DNA of 64,000 bases, from positions 1-64,000 of the forward strand of contig CAKUGQ010000007.1 in NCBI GenBank assembly GCA_934654755.1, given 5' to 3'. The notes beneath the pieces are model-generated. The model ran no database searches. It was not told the DNA's origin and saw only the letters and a program-made list of their open reading frames with translations. Of this stretch, positions 7,424 to 15,903 are shown one piece after another. The position numbers and the translations under genes were made by a program. Position 1 is the first letter of the stretch. The number at the start of each line of letters is the position of its first letter. This stretch comes from an uncultured Oscillospiraceae bacterium (GTDB taxonomy: Bacteria; Bacillota; Clostridia; Oscillospirales; Oscillospiraceae).

Positions 7424-8437
7424 TCATGTCCTTTCCGCGCTGAGCGCGACTGCGTGACAAACGGCGGGGATGGATTCCCCCTGCTGTGTCGAAAGAGGAG
7501 ACAGCAGCGCTCCCGTCCCGCAAAACAGGAGCCTGCGAAGTTCGCCGCGCCGCATTTTTCCGAGCAGCTCGCCGCACAGAACGCTGGCGCTGCACCCACA
7601 GCCTGAGCCGCCGCAGTGGACGTCCTGCGATTGCAGGTCGAAAATACGGCAGCCGCAGTCGTCATAGACTGTGCCAAGCGTAACGCCGTCGCGCGCAAAC
7701 AGTTCGCGTACGATACTGCTCCCGAGCTTGCCCAGATCGCCCGTGACGATCAGATCATAGTCCTCCGGTGTAAGCGACAGATCGTCGAAGTGTGCACAAA
7801 GCGTTTCATAAGCGGCGGGGGCCATGGCAGCGCCCATGTTATTTGCGTCTGTGACGCCCATATCTACAACGGTTCCGATTGTCGCACAGGAGAGAAACGG
7901 TCCTTCGCCGCGTTCGGCCAAAATGACGGCGCCTGCGCCCGTAACGGTCCACTGTGACGTCGGCGGACGCTGACCGCCGTAGCCAAGCGGATAGCGATAT
8001 TGCCGTTCGGAGGCAGCGAAGTGGGATGAGCTGAGCGCCAGCACGCGGCGAAGCTGTCTGCCGTCAATTCCCATCGCGGCCAGAAGAAGCCCCTCCGCCA
8101 TTGTAGAGCAGGCACCGTAAAGCCCGAAGGTGGGAATCTTCAGATTGCGCATGGCAAAGCTGGAGCCGATGCACTGGTTCAGAAGATCGCCGACAAACGC
8201 GGCATCAAGGGCCTCTTCCTGAAGGTCCGCTTTTTGCAGTGCAGATTGCATGGCGAGCTTCTGCATCTGCGTTTCGGCTTTTTCCCAGGTTTTCTGCCCA
8301 AAATAGGTATCCTGCGAAACGATGTCAAAGCAGCTTCCCAACGGGCCTTCACTTTCTTTTTTTCCTGCAACGGCAGCGTAAGCCACGATGGCCGGCTGCG
8401 ATTCAAAGCGCAGACTGCGCTTGCCGATGTGCGCCAT
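7424..8437 (-). CDS. spoVAD: Stage V sporulation protein AD
   Basis: 337 residues, the usual SpoVAD length, with a thiolase-like fold. Markers are GPLGSCFDIVSQDTYFGQKTWEKAE near the N-terminus (the PL..FD....D.Y.G...WEKAE signature), FGLYGACSTMAEGL around the former thiolase Cys, SSHFAASERQYRYPLGYG and the C-terminal GSGCGCSASVL. SpoVAD is the soluble subunit that binds dipicolinic acid on the spore inner membrane. GGGAGG lies 7 nt before the ATG. It is the first gene of the minus-strand unit; upstream is a divergent HAD phosphatase gene, not spoVAC. Confidence 0.92.
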   Translation of the reverse strand: MAHIGKRSLRFESQPAIVAYAAVAGKKESEGPLGSCFDIVSQDTYFGQKTWEKAETQMQKLAMQSALQKADLQEEALDAAFVGDLLNQCIGSSFAMRNLKIPTFGLYGACSTMAEGLLLAAMGIDGRQLRRVLALSSSHFAASERQYRYPLGYGGQRPPTSQWTVTGAGAVILAERGEGPFLSCATIGTVVDMGVTDANNMGAAMAPAAYETLCAHFDDLSLTPEDYDLIVTGDLGKLGSSIVRELFARDGVTLGTVYDDCGCRIFDLQSQDVHCGGSGCGCSASVLCGELLGKMRRGELRRLLFCGTGALLSPLSTQQGESIPAVCHAVALSAERT

Positions 8438-8579
8438 AAAATTCCTCCCGCGTATCGTTCTCCTCTCTAGTTTGTGTCGGCGCGGTTAGATTATCCGCAT
8501 CTTTTTCGGGAAAAATAATGCGTGCAATTACGAAAAAAACGGTGTATAATATGCCGAGCCGGACAGGGGAGGGAATGCT

Positions 8580-9395
8580 TTGGATACTGCTTTTTTGCGC
8601 GGAAAACGTCTGTTCCTGCTGGACATGGACGGGACCGTCTACCTGGGGGACCGCCTGTTTGACGGGACGGTTGCGTTTTTGGACTATGTGCGTACCATTG
8701 GCGGAAAAACACTGTTTTTGACGAATAATTCCTCGCGGAGCGTTCAGGCATACATTGAAAAAATGCAGCGCCTCGGGATCCGGACGCAGAGGGAGGATTA
8801 TCTGACCTCCGTGGATGCTCTGATCGACGATCTGAAGCGAAACGGCTTCCGGAGCACACGCATCTATGCGTTGGGGACGGCTTCGTTCCGCGCCCAGCTT
8901 ACGGATGCCGGTTTTTCCCTTACCGACGTGCCCGGGGACGATGTCGGGCTGTTGGTTTGCGGCTTTGATACGGAGCTTGTCTATCAGAAGCTCGTCGATG
9001 CCTGCAGATTGCTGGACAGGGGCGTGCCCTTTCTGGCGGCCAACCCGGACTGGACCTGCCCGACGGAGTTCGGCTATATCCCGGACTGTGGGAGCATCTG
9101 TGAGATGCTGCGCCGTGCGACCGGCAGAAGTCCTCGCTTTATCGGCAAGCCCGAGCCTGCAATGGCACTTCTGGCAATGCAGCGCTGCGGCTTTTCGCCG
9201 GAGCAGACGCTGCTCGTAGGAGACAGGGTATATACGGACATTGCCTGCGGTGTACATGCGGGTATTGACAGTGTCCTTGTGCTTTCCGGTGAAGCGACGG
9301 AGCGGGATGCGGAAAACTCCCCGGAGCGGCCGACGGCGATCCTTTCTGACATCCGTGCGCTGCTTGGGGCGCTGCAAAAGGAGAACGGAGCATGA
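8580..9395 (+). CDS. HAD-superfamily IIA phosphatase (NagD/Pgp-like)
   Basis: 271 residues with the HAD motifs in order: DMDGTVYLG (catalytic Asp15 and Asp17), LFLTNNSS (motif II), GKPEP with its Lys (motif III) and LLVGDRVYTDIACG (motif IV). The C2a cap lies between motifs II and III. Family members dephosphorylate small sugar or glycerol phosphates. The start appears to be TTG: GGGGAGGG sits 6 nt before it and no ATG fits. A TATAAT at 8545-8550 with a poor -35 may be its promoter. Its last bases overlap the glycerophosphodiesterase gene (ATGA), which suggests joint work in glycerol-phosphate turnover. Confidence 0.85.
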   Translation: MDTAFLRGKRLFLLDMDGTVYLGDRLFDGTVAFLDYVRTIGGKTLFLTNNSSRSVQAYIEKMQRLGIRTQREDYLTSVDALIDDLKRNGFRSTRIYALGTASFRAQLTDAGFSLTDVPGDDVGLLVCGFDTELVYQKLVDACRLLDRGVPFLAANPDWTCPTEFGYIPDCGSICEMLRRATGRSPRFIGKPEPAMALLAMQRCGFSPEQTLLVGDRVYTDIACGVHAGIDSVLVLSGEATERDAENSPERPTAILSDIRALLGALQKENGA

Positions 9396-10216
9396 AGTAT
9401 TTATGGATCATACCGGCGGTTCCGGCAGGGCTTTTCCTGTTGTGGCTGCTGCTGATACGCGGCAAGCGGAGAAAGCCGGGCTTCTACGGGCTGGCGGGTT
9501 TTGATTATGCGCATCGCGGTCTGCATGACCGTGCGAAGGGAATCCCCGAAAACTCGCTTGCGGCATTTCGCCGCGCCGTTGAGGCGGGCTACGGCGCAGA
9601 GCTGGATGTGCATCTGACGAAGGACGGCGGCTTGGTCGTGATGCACGATGAAAACCTTATGCGCACAGCTGGGCAAGACGTTCGGATCTGTGATCTGACA
9701 ATTGACGAGCTTGCACGGTATCGACTGGAGGGTACGCAGGAGAAGATCCCGGAGCTTCATGAGGTACTGACGCTGTTTGTGGGAAAAGCGCCGCTCATTA
9801 TCGAGCTCAAGACTTGCGAAGCAAATTATGCCGAGCTGACCGCTCGAACCTGCCGCTGTCTGGACGACTTCCCGGAGCTGACGTATTGTATCGAGTCGTT
9901 TGATCCGCGGGTGCTTTGGTGGTTGAGAAAAAACCGCCCGCAGGTGATTCGCGGGCAGCTTTCCTGCAACCTGAGGCATGAGAAGATCGGGATCCCGAAG
10001 CCGCTGCTGTGGGCGATGACATACCTTTTGGGCAATGTGATGACCGTACCCCATTTTATTGCATACAATTACGAGGCACGTGGAAACGTTTCGCTGCGGC
10101 TTTGTCGAAGGCTGTGGGGTGTACAGGAGGTATCGTGGACGCTGCGCTCACGATTTGACGTTTCAAATGCCAAAAATAAGGGCTGTATTGCCATCTTTGA
10201 GAATTGCAGGCCCTGA
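9392..10216 (+). CDS. Membrane-anchored glycerophosphodiester phosphodiesterase
   Basis: 274 residues. An N-terminal membrane helix (about 3-22) is followed by a GDPD TIM barrel with the catalytic set AHRGLHD (His41, Arg42), PENSLAAF (Glu53, Asn54), AELDVHLTKDG (Glu70, Asp72, His74) and IIELK. The family hydrolyses glycerophosphodiesters to glycerol 3-phosphate and an alcohol. With the membrane helix it likely acts on lipid- or teichoic-acid-derived substrates at the membrane. Start and the preceding HAD gene stop overlap by 4 nt, implying a two-gene operon closed by a strong terminator. Confidence 0.88.
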   Translation: MKYLWIIPAVPAGLFLLWLLLIRGKRRKPGFYGLAGFDYAHRGLHDRAKGIPENSLAAFRRAVEAGYGAELDVHLTKDGGLVVMHDENLMRTAGQDVRICDLTIDELARYRLEGTQEKIPELHEVLTLFVGKAPLIIELKTCEANYAELTARTCRCLDDFPELTYCIESFDPRVLWWLRKNRPQVIRGQLSCNLRHEKIGIPKPLLWAMTYLLGNVMTVPHFIAYNYEARGNVSLRLCRRLWGVQEVSWTLRSRFDVSNAKNKGCIAIFENCRP

Positions 10217-10256
10217 TATTTCATTTAAACTGAAAAGATACTGGATATTTTCCACG

Positions 10257-10286
10257 AAAAAAGGCCGCTTGATGCGGCCTTTCTTT
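10257..10286 (+). terminator. Rho-independent terminator after the GDPD gene
   Basis: AAAAAGGCCGC-TTGAT-GCGGCCTTTCTTT: GC-rich stem followed by a T-rich tail. Confidence 0.85.
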
Positions 10287-10335
10287 ACATTTTCTTGTAA
10301 GTAATTACGAATTTGAAATAATTATGCACAAACGA

Positions 10336-10364
10336 TTGATTATTCTTTCACGAGATGGTATAAT
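10336..10364 (+). promoter_or_regulatory. Promoter of the subtilase gene
   Basis: TTGATT at 10336-10341, 17-bp spacer and TATAAT at 10359-10364, with an extended -10 TGG just before it. The start codon follows about 43 nt later. Confidence 0.8.
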
Positions 10365-10407
10365 ATAAAAACTCGATAAGAGAGTAATTAAGGAAAGGAT
10401 GAACCGA

Positions 10408-13400
10408 ATGAGCAGAAAACAAAAGGTCCTGCGCCTTGTTTCTGTGCTTCTCGCTCTGTGCCTGCTTCTGAGCATCCCGCTCGTAGCCGGTGCAGCGTCC
10501 GAGTCCTATGATTTGCAGCTTAACAGTACGGCTGCAAACGCATCGGGCTTGGCGAACGCGAGTTCGCAGACCAAGGTGTTGGACACCCCCGAAGCAGATG
10601 AGCTGCTTCGAGTCATCATCATCTTCAAGGACAGAGCCCTTGTCGAAAAAGGCTACTCCACTGCCGGATTGGCCGAAAACGACGACGCTCTGGCCTACAG
10701 CTCCAAGCTGATCGGCAAGCAGGAGACGGCTATGCAGGCCGTTGAGCGCGTTGTCGGTACGGAGCTGCCCGTCCACTACCGTTTCACCATCGGCGTGAAC
10801 GGCGTGGCTACCACCGTCCGTTACGACCAGATTCCTGCGATTGAGAAACTGTCGAATGTCCGCGCGGTCTACATTGAAAACCGCTACCAGCCCGATGTCA
10901 TCGCAGAGCCCGACACCGGCACCTCCGGTGATATGACCGGTTCCTACCGTGCATGGGCGAATGGTTACACCGGCGCCGGCAGCCGTATCGCCATCATCGA
11001 TACCGGTCTTGACACCGACCACCCCAGCTTTGATGCGAGCTGCTTCCGCTACGGCCTGGAGCTGTCCGCCGCGAAGTTCGGGAAGACTGTCAGCGACTAC
11101 AAACTGCTGACAATCGCCGAGATCGCTGCCGTTCTGCCCCGCCTGCACGTCGCAGAGCTCCTGAAGGACGTGACGGCCGAGGATCTCTATATCAACGAGA
11201 AGATTCCGTTCGGTTTCAACTACGTTGACGAGAACCTGAATGTCACGCACGACAACGATTCCCAAAGCGATCATGGCACGCACGTTGCCGGTATCGCGAC
11301 CGCCAACACCTATGTCTGGGGCAAGGACGCCGACGGTGACGTCGTCGCAATGCGTCAGGCCAACGGCGTTGTGGGCGTTGCTCCCGACGCGCAGATTCTG
11401 CCGATGAAGGTCTTCGGCGCCTCCGGCGGTGCGTATGACTCCGACTACATGGCTGCCCTTGAGGATGCCATCCTGCTCGGCTGCGATACCGCGAACCTGT
11501 CGCTTGGCAGCGCGAACCCCGGCCACACCTACGGCAACTACGAAGAGCTCTTTGCCAGCCTGGTTGACAGCGACATCGTCGTTACCATTTCCGCCGGCAA
11601 CAAGTACAGCTATGCGCAGTTCAATACCACCGGTACATATCTCAACCTGACGACCGACACCGTGATCGACACCGTCGGCTCGCCCGGTGCGTTCCGCAAC
11701 TCCCTTGCGGTTGCCTCCATCAACAACTACGGCCTGACCGGCGTTATGCCGAGCTTCAACGGCGTTGTTGTTCCTTACTCCGATACCGGCGAGCAGTATA
11801 AGATCAATGTCTTTACCACGCTCGATACCTCCCTTGAGGGGACCGGCACGGATTATCCCTATGTCTTCCTCGGTGACCCGACCACCGGCGAGAACATCTA
11901 CGGCGCGGAAGAAGATTTTACCGGAATTGATGTAACCGGCAAAATTGTTATTATCTCCCGCGGCGGCGGGGTCTCCTTCTTCCAGAAGGCGAACAATGCC
12001 GCGGCTGCCGGCGCTGCTGCGATCGTTGTTTACAACAACGTTGAAGGTTCCATTAACATGAACCTCACCGGCTATACCTACAAGAATCCTGCCGTTACCA
12101 TCGAGCTGAGCTATGCCAAGGAAATCCTTGACCGCTCTGAGAAGAACGACGACGGACTCTACAGCGGCACGATGACAATGTCCAACGAAATTCGCACCGT
12201 GCTGAATGTCAGCGGCGGCTATGAGCCGAGCAACTTCTCCTCCTGGGGCGTTCCCGGCAACCTCGACCTCAAGCCCGAGATCGCCGCACCCGGCGGAAAC
12301 ATCTGGTCCACGCTGACCGACGGCACCTACGGCACGATGTCCGGTACCTCCATGGCCGCTCCGAATGCCAACGGTATGGCTGCCGTTGTTGCGCAGTACA
12401 TCCGTGAGAACAAGCTCAATCAGCTTCAGGGTATGACCGTTCGTTCCCTGAGCCAGGCACTGCTGATGTCCACCTCCCTTGTCCTGCGTGAGGATCTGGG
12501 CAACGGCGAATCGATCGCTTACTCTCCCAGAAAACAGGGCTCCGGTCTCGGCTATGTTTACAACGCCGTGACGACACCGGCTTTCCTGCTGACCGATAAC
12601 CGCCTGACCACCGACGGTAAGGTCAAGGTCACGCTCGGCGACGACCCCGATCGCGAGGGCAAGTACGAATTCTCCTTCACCATCAACAGCCTAACGCAGA
12701 AGACGCTGGCTTATCGCCTCCGCGCGGAGATCAACTCCATGGCCGTTGAGACCGTGAACGGCGAGGACTACATGTCCGACACCGCCTATGCGCTGAGCCC
12801 GTTGGTCAGCTTCGAGACGTCGGCCGCCTATTCCTTCGTCTATGACCTGAACGGCGACGGCAAGCTCGACAAGCAGGATGCCTCCGTCATCCTGGCCATT
12901 GCCAACGGCAAGAGCGCGAGCGAGAGCGAACAGCTCCTGTGCGACCTCGACAAAGACGGCGTTGTCACCTCCTATGACGCGCGACTCTTCCTCGAGTGCC
13001 TCGAAGGCAAGAACGATGCCATCAACGTATTCGATACCGCTTACACCGTTCCCGCGGGCAGCTCCATTGAAATCAAGGTTACCGTGACCCTGAGCGATGC
13101 CGATCGCGAGTATCTTGCCGAGAACTACCCGAACGGCTGCTATGTGGAAGGCTTCATCTATGCGGATGATCCCACTGCCGCCAACCCCGAGCTGTCGTTC
13201 CCGATGCTGGCTTACTATGGCAACTGGACCGAGCCGTCGATGTTCGATAAGTACATCACCCTGCGTGACTACTACAACACCGAGGCCATGTCCTACACCG
13301 GCGTTCGTCCGGAAAACTATGTCGTTACCAGGACCGGCGGCAGCGGTCTGCTCGTCACCCCGAACCCCTACGGGACGGTTGCCGGACTGATCGAAGATCG

Positions 13401-15885
13401 TACCGCGATCAACTCCGTCAATGGCGACTACATCAACGGCGCGGTTGCTACGCTCATCCGTAACGCCGGCGGCGCTACGATGACCGTGATCTCCAACGCC
13501 GAGACGGGCGAGATCTATTACACCAAGCAGTTCGCCGCACAGTACAGTGCCTATTACAGCACCTCCTCCGGTGCGTGGGCAAACTACCAGACGCAGTTTG
13601 TCAACAACTGGGTGCCGCTCGACAGCAACGGCAATCCTCTGCCCGAGGGGACGAAGATCAAGTATTCCATCGTTGCCATCCCCGAATACAACTGGGATCG
13701 CACCGAGGGCGAGCTTGTCGGCGAGCTGGCTGACGGCGCCTACTGGAACACCATTTTCACCGTTGACAATACCGCTCCGGAAATCACCGCTGCGACCCTG
13801 CACCGCAACCTTGTGACCGGAAAGGCTACGCTGAACATTTCCGCACAGGATGATCGCTATCTGGCTGCCGTTCTTGTAACGAATCTGCGTCAGAACAAGG
13901 TGCTCACCCGCGCCAGCGTCGACCAGACCACGCCGGGGATCGGCACCGATCTGGAAATCGACGTGACCGACATCCAGAGCTCCTCCGTCTGCCTGCTGGC
14001 GGTTGACTATGCCGGCAACATCTCTGCCTATACCATCGAGATCGGCAGCGGTGAGAAGGAAGACGTCACGCAGCGTATCTACGCGAACAATGCCTACACC
14101 GACAAGTGGATCAGCTTTATTCCCGAGGATATGGGCAACTCCGTTGACGAGTGCGACGGCGCCATCGACGCTGCCGAGTATGTTGACGGCTATGTCTTCT
14201 CCGTTGACAAGGAAAAGAAGTTCTACGTCGCTCCGTTCGAGAATCTTGAGGAACGCACCTTCATCGAGACGCTGGATCTGCCCTCCAGAGTTCTGGATAT
14301 GGCTTACAGCTATCGCGATAAGAAGATGTATGCTCTGACCACGAACAACCGTATTTATTCGATCGATCTGTTCCTTGGCACGGTCGAGCTGATCGGCACC
14401 ATTCCGATGAGCAACGGCCAGACGCTCCAGACGCTCGCCATCTCCACCGACGGCACGTTCTACGGCGTCAACAACCACGCGAACAACTCCCGCCTGTATA
14501 CCATCACCTTCGACGAAGAGTATGGCTTCGAGGTTACGCCGGCTCCGAACCTGACCGGTATGCCCTGCCAGTACCTCCAGTCGATGACTTACGACCACAA
14601 CACCGGTAAGCTGTATCACGCAAACTATGGCTATGCCGCGTCTACGCTGACCACCACGCTCGTGACCTATGACCTGAAGACCGGTCTGCCGACCATCGTC
14701 AGCTCTATGGATCGCTGCGAGCTGACGGGTATGTTCATTCCCACCAAGTCCTCTCCGTCCTTCGGCGGCTCTGAGGAAGTCATCTCCATCGGCCTGAGCG
14801 AAGAGAAGGTTGAAATGTTCCTTGGCGCGACCAAGACCCTTGAGGTTTCCACAAAGCCCTGGACCGTTTCCAACCGCAGATGTGACTGGATCAGCTCCGA
14901 CCCGACCGTCGCAACCGTCGAAAACGGCGTTGTGACCGCTGTCGGCGCAGGTGCCTGCACCATCACCGCTACCTCCGTCGTAAATCCCGAGGCCACCGCT
15001 TCCTGCGAGGTCAAGGTCACTGCCGTTTCCGCGACGTTGACCGCTTCGATCTGGGATGCGGACGGCAAGAGCTGGTTCTCCGAATTCCGGACCGATAATC
15101 TGCCCAACTTCACGAAGCTCGCCGCCGCCGCAAGCAGCGAGACCATCATCTCCGTGGCCGCCGCAGCCGACGGCACGACCTATGCCGCCAGCTATGAGAC
15201 CAAGGACGGTGCGTTGATCTCCTCGCTCTATACCGTCGGTGCGGACTACTCCCTGACGAAGATCGGCACCTCGAATGCCGGCTATACCGACATGACCTGG
15301 GCGCCCTCCGTTGCCGGGCAGGGCAGATTGGTCGCAACCTACGGCACATATCTGTTCACCGTTAATACCACAACCGGTGGAGTGGAGGGTTCCTGGAATC
15401 TGAACTCCAAGCTCGGTGCAGACACCTACGTTGTCGGCGTCTGCTATGCTTCGACCACGAACGATCCGAACTACGGCAAGCTCGACGTCCTCTATCTGCT
15501 TGACTCGAAGGGCAACATCTGGAAGTCCTCCGTCGGCAGCACTTCGGACGGCCTCGTGCTCATCATTCCCGTGAAGATCGCTTCCATCGGAGTCAATACC
15601 AATGGTCGCTTCTACCTGTCCTCCATGGCGACCGACGGCAATTACCTGTACTGCTCCGTCTGTGACGGAGAGAAGACCGAAATCGTTCTGTACGCTCTTG
15701 CTTCCGGTGCGAGTGTGAACCTCGGCGGCTTTGACGCCGAGATCTGGCCCGCTGTCGGTCTGCAGGTCAAGGTGCCTGCCGCCGCTTCCGATGCGACCGC
15801 AGCTGAGATCGATTCCGGCATCCTGACCGGCGCAATTCCGGCCGAGACCGATGTGGTCCTGCCCGGCTTTGTCGTCGAGAAGTGA
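10408..15885 (+). CDS. Giant exported subtilase (S8) with PA, dockerin-like and Ig-like segments
   Basis: 1825 residues from MSRKQK; AAGGAAAGG is 9 nt upstream (an ATG 9 nt earlier is too close to it). A signal peptide runs to VAGA. An I9-type propeptide (LLRVIIIFKD) is followed by the S8 domain with Asp198 (AIIDTGLDTDHP), His289 (SDHGTHVAGIA), Asn398 (TISAGN) and Ser648 (GTSMAAP). A PA domain is inserted (DVTGKIVIISRGG). About residues 812-867 hold two dockerin/EF-hand-like loops (DLNGDGKLDKQDA and DLDKDGVVTSYDA). The rest is beta-rich, with a propeller-like region and a Big2-like domain (SSDPTVATVENGVVTAVGAG). No SLH or sortase signal. Probably a secreted protease acting on host or dietary protein. 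Codons are strongly C-ending, suggesting high expression. The SLH gene follows after 18 nt. Confidence 0.92.
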   Translation: MSRKQKVLRLVSVLLALCLLLSIPLVAGAASESYDLQLNSTAANASGLANASSQTKVLDTPEADELLRVIIIFKDRALVEKGYSTAGLAENDDALAYSSKLIGKQETAMQAVERVVGTELPVHYRFTIGVNGVATTVRYDQIPAIEKLSNVRAVYIENRYQPDVIAEPDTGTSGDMTGSYRAWANGYTGAGSRIAIIDTGLDTDHPSFDASCFRYGLELSAAKFGKTVSDYKLLTIAEIAAVLPRLHVAELLKDVTAEDLYINEKIPFGFNYVDENLNVTHDNDSQSDHGTHVAGIATANTYVWGKDADGDVVAMRQANGVVGVAPDAQILPMKVFGASGGAYDSDYMAALEDAILLGCDTANLSLGSANPGHTYGNYEELFASLVDSDIVVTISAGNKYSYAQFNTTGTYLNLTTDTVIDTVGSPGAFRNSLAVASINNYGLTGVMPSFNGVVVPYSDTGEQYKINVFTTLDTSLEGTGTDYPYVFLGDPTTGENIYGAEEDFTGIDVTGKIVIISRGGGVSFFQKANNAAAAGAAAIVVYNNVEGSINMNLTGYTYKNPAVTIELSYAKEILDRSEKNDDGLYSGTMTMSNEIRTVLNVSGGYEPSNFSSWGVPGNLDLKPEIAAPGGNIWSTLTDGTYGTMSGTSMAAPNANGMAAVVAQYIRENKLNQLQGMTVRSLSQALLMSTSLVLREDLGNGESIAYSPRKQGSGLGYVYNAVTTPAFLLTDNRLTTDGKVKVTLGDDPDREGKYEFSFTINSLTQKTLAYRLRAEINSMAVETVNGEDYMSDTAYALSPLVSFETSAAYSFVYDLNGDGKLDKQDASVILAIANGKSASESEQLLCDLDKDGVVTSYDARLFLECLEGKNDAINVFDTAYTVPAGSSIEIKVTVTLSDADREYLAENYPNGCYVEGFIYADDPTAANPELSFPMLAYYGNWTEPSMFDKYITLRDYYNTEAMSYTGVRPENYVVTRTGGSGLLVTPNPYGTVAGLIEDRTAINSVNGDYINGAVATLIRNAGGATMTVISNAETGEIYYTKQFAAQYSAYYSTSSGAWANYQTQFVNNWVPLDSNGNPLPEGTKIKYSIVAIPEYNWDRTEGELVGELADGAYWNTIFTVDNTAPEITAATLHRNLVTGKATLNISAQDDRYLAAVLVTNLRQNKVLTRASVDQTTPGIGTDLEIDVTDIQSSSVCLLAVDYAGNISAYTIEIGSGEKEDVTQRIYANNAYTDKWISFIPEDMGNSVDECDGAIDAAEYVDGYVFSVDKEKKFYVAPFENLEERTFIETLDLPSRVLDMAYSYRDKKMYALTTNNRIYSIDLFLGTVELIGTIPMSNGQTLQTLAISTDGTFYGVNNHANNSRLYTITFDEEYGFEVTPAPNLTGMPCQYLQSMTYDHNTGKLYHANYGYAASTLTTTLVTYDLKTGLPTIVSSMDRCELTGMFIPTKSSPSFGGSEEVISIGLSEEKVEMFLGATKTLEVSTKPWTVSNRRCDWISSDPTVATVENGVVTAVGAGACTITATSVVNPEATASCEVKVTAVSATLTASIWDADGKSWFSEFRTDNLPNFTKLAAAASSETIISVAAAADGTTYAASYETKDGALISSLYTVGADYSLTKIGTSNAGYTDMTWAPSVAGQGRLVATYGTYLFTVNTTTGGVEGSWNLNSKLGADTYVVGVCYASTTNDPNYGKLDVLYLLDSKGNIWKSSVGSTSDGLVLIIPVKIASIGVNTNGRFYLSSMATDGNYLYCSVCDGEKTEIVLYALASGASVNLGGFDAEIWPAVGLQVKVPAAASDATAAEIDSGILTGAIPAETDVVLPGFVVEK

Positions 15886-15903
15886 GAAAGGATGGCATAA
15901 AGA

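Noticed and set aside
6823..7443. Plus-strand frame with Ser/Asp/Ala repeats downstream of the PRTase gene
   Set aside because: It is the antisense reading of the Asn/Gln-repeat peptide and of spoVAE; it has no ribosome site, whereas the minus-strand peptide gene does.
12691..14619. A 642-codon open frame on the minus strand opposite the subtilase gene
   Set aside because: It is antisense to a gene with clear S8 motifs and results from that gene's C-ending codons; no ribosome site and no recognisable domains.
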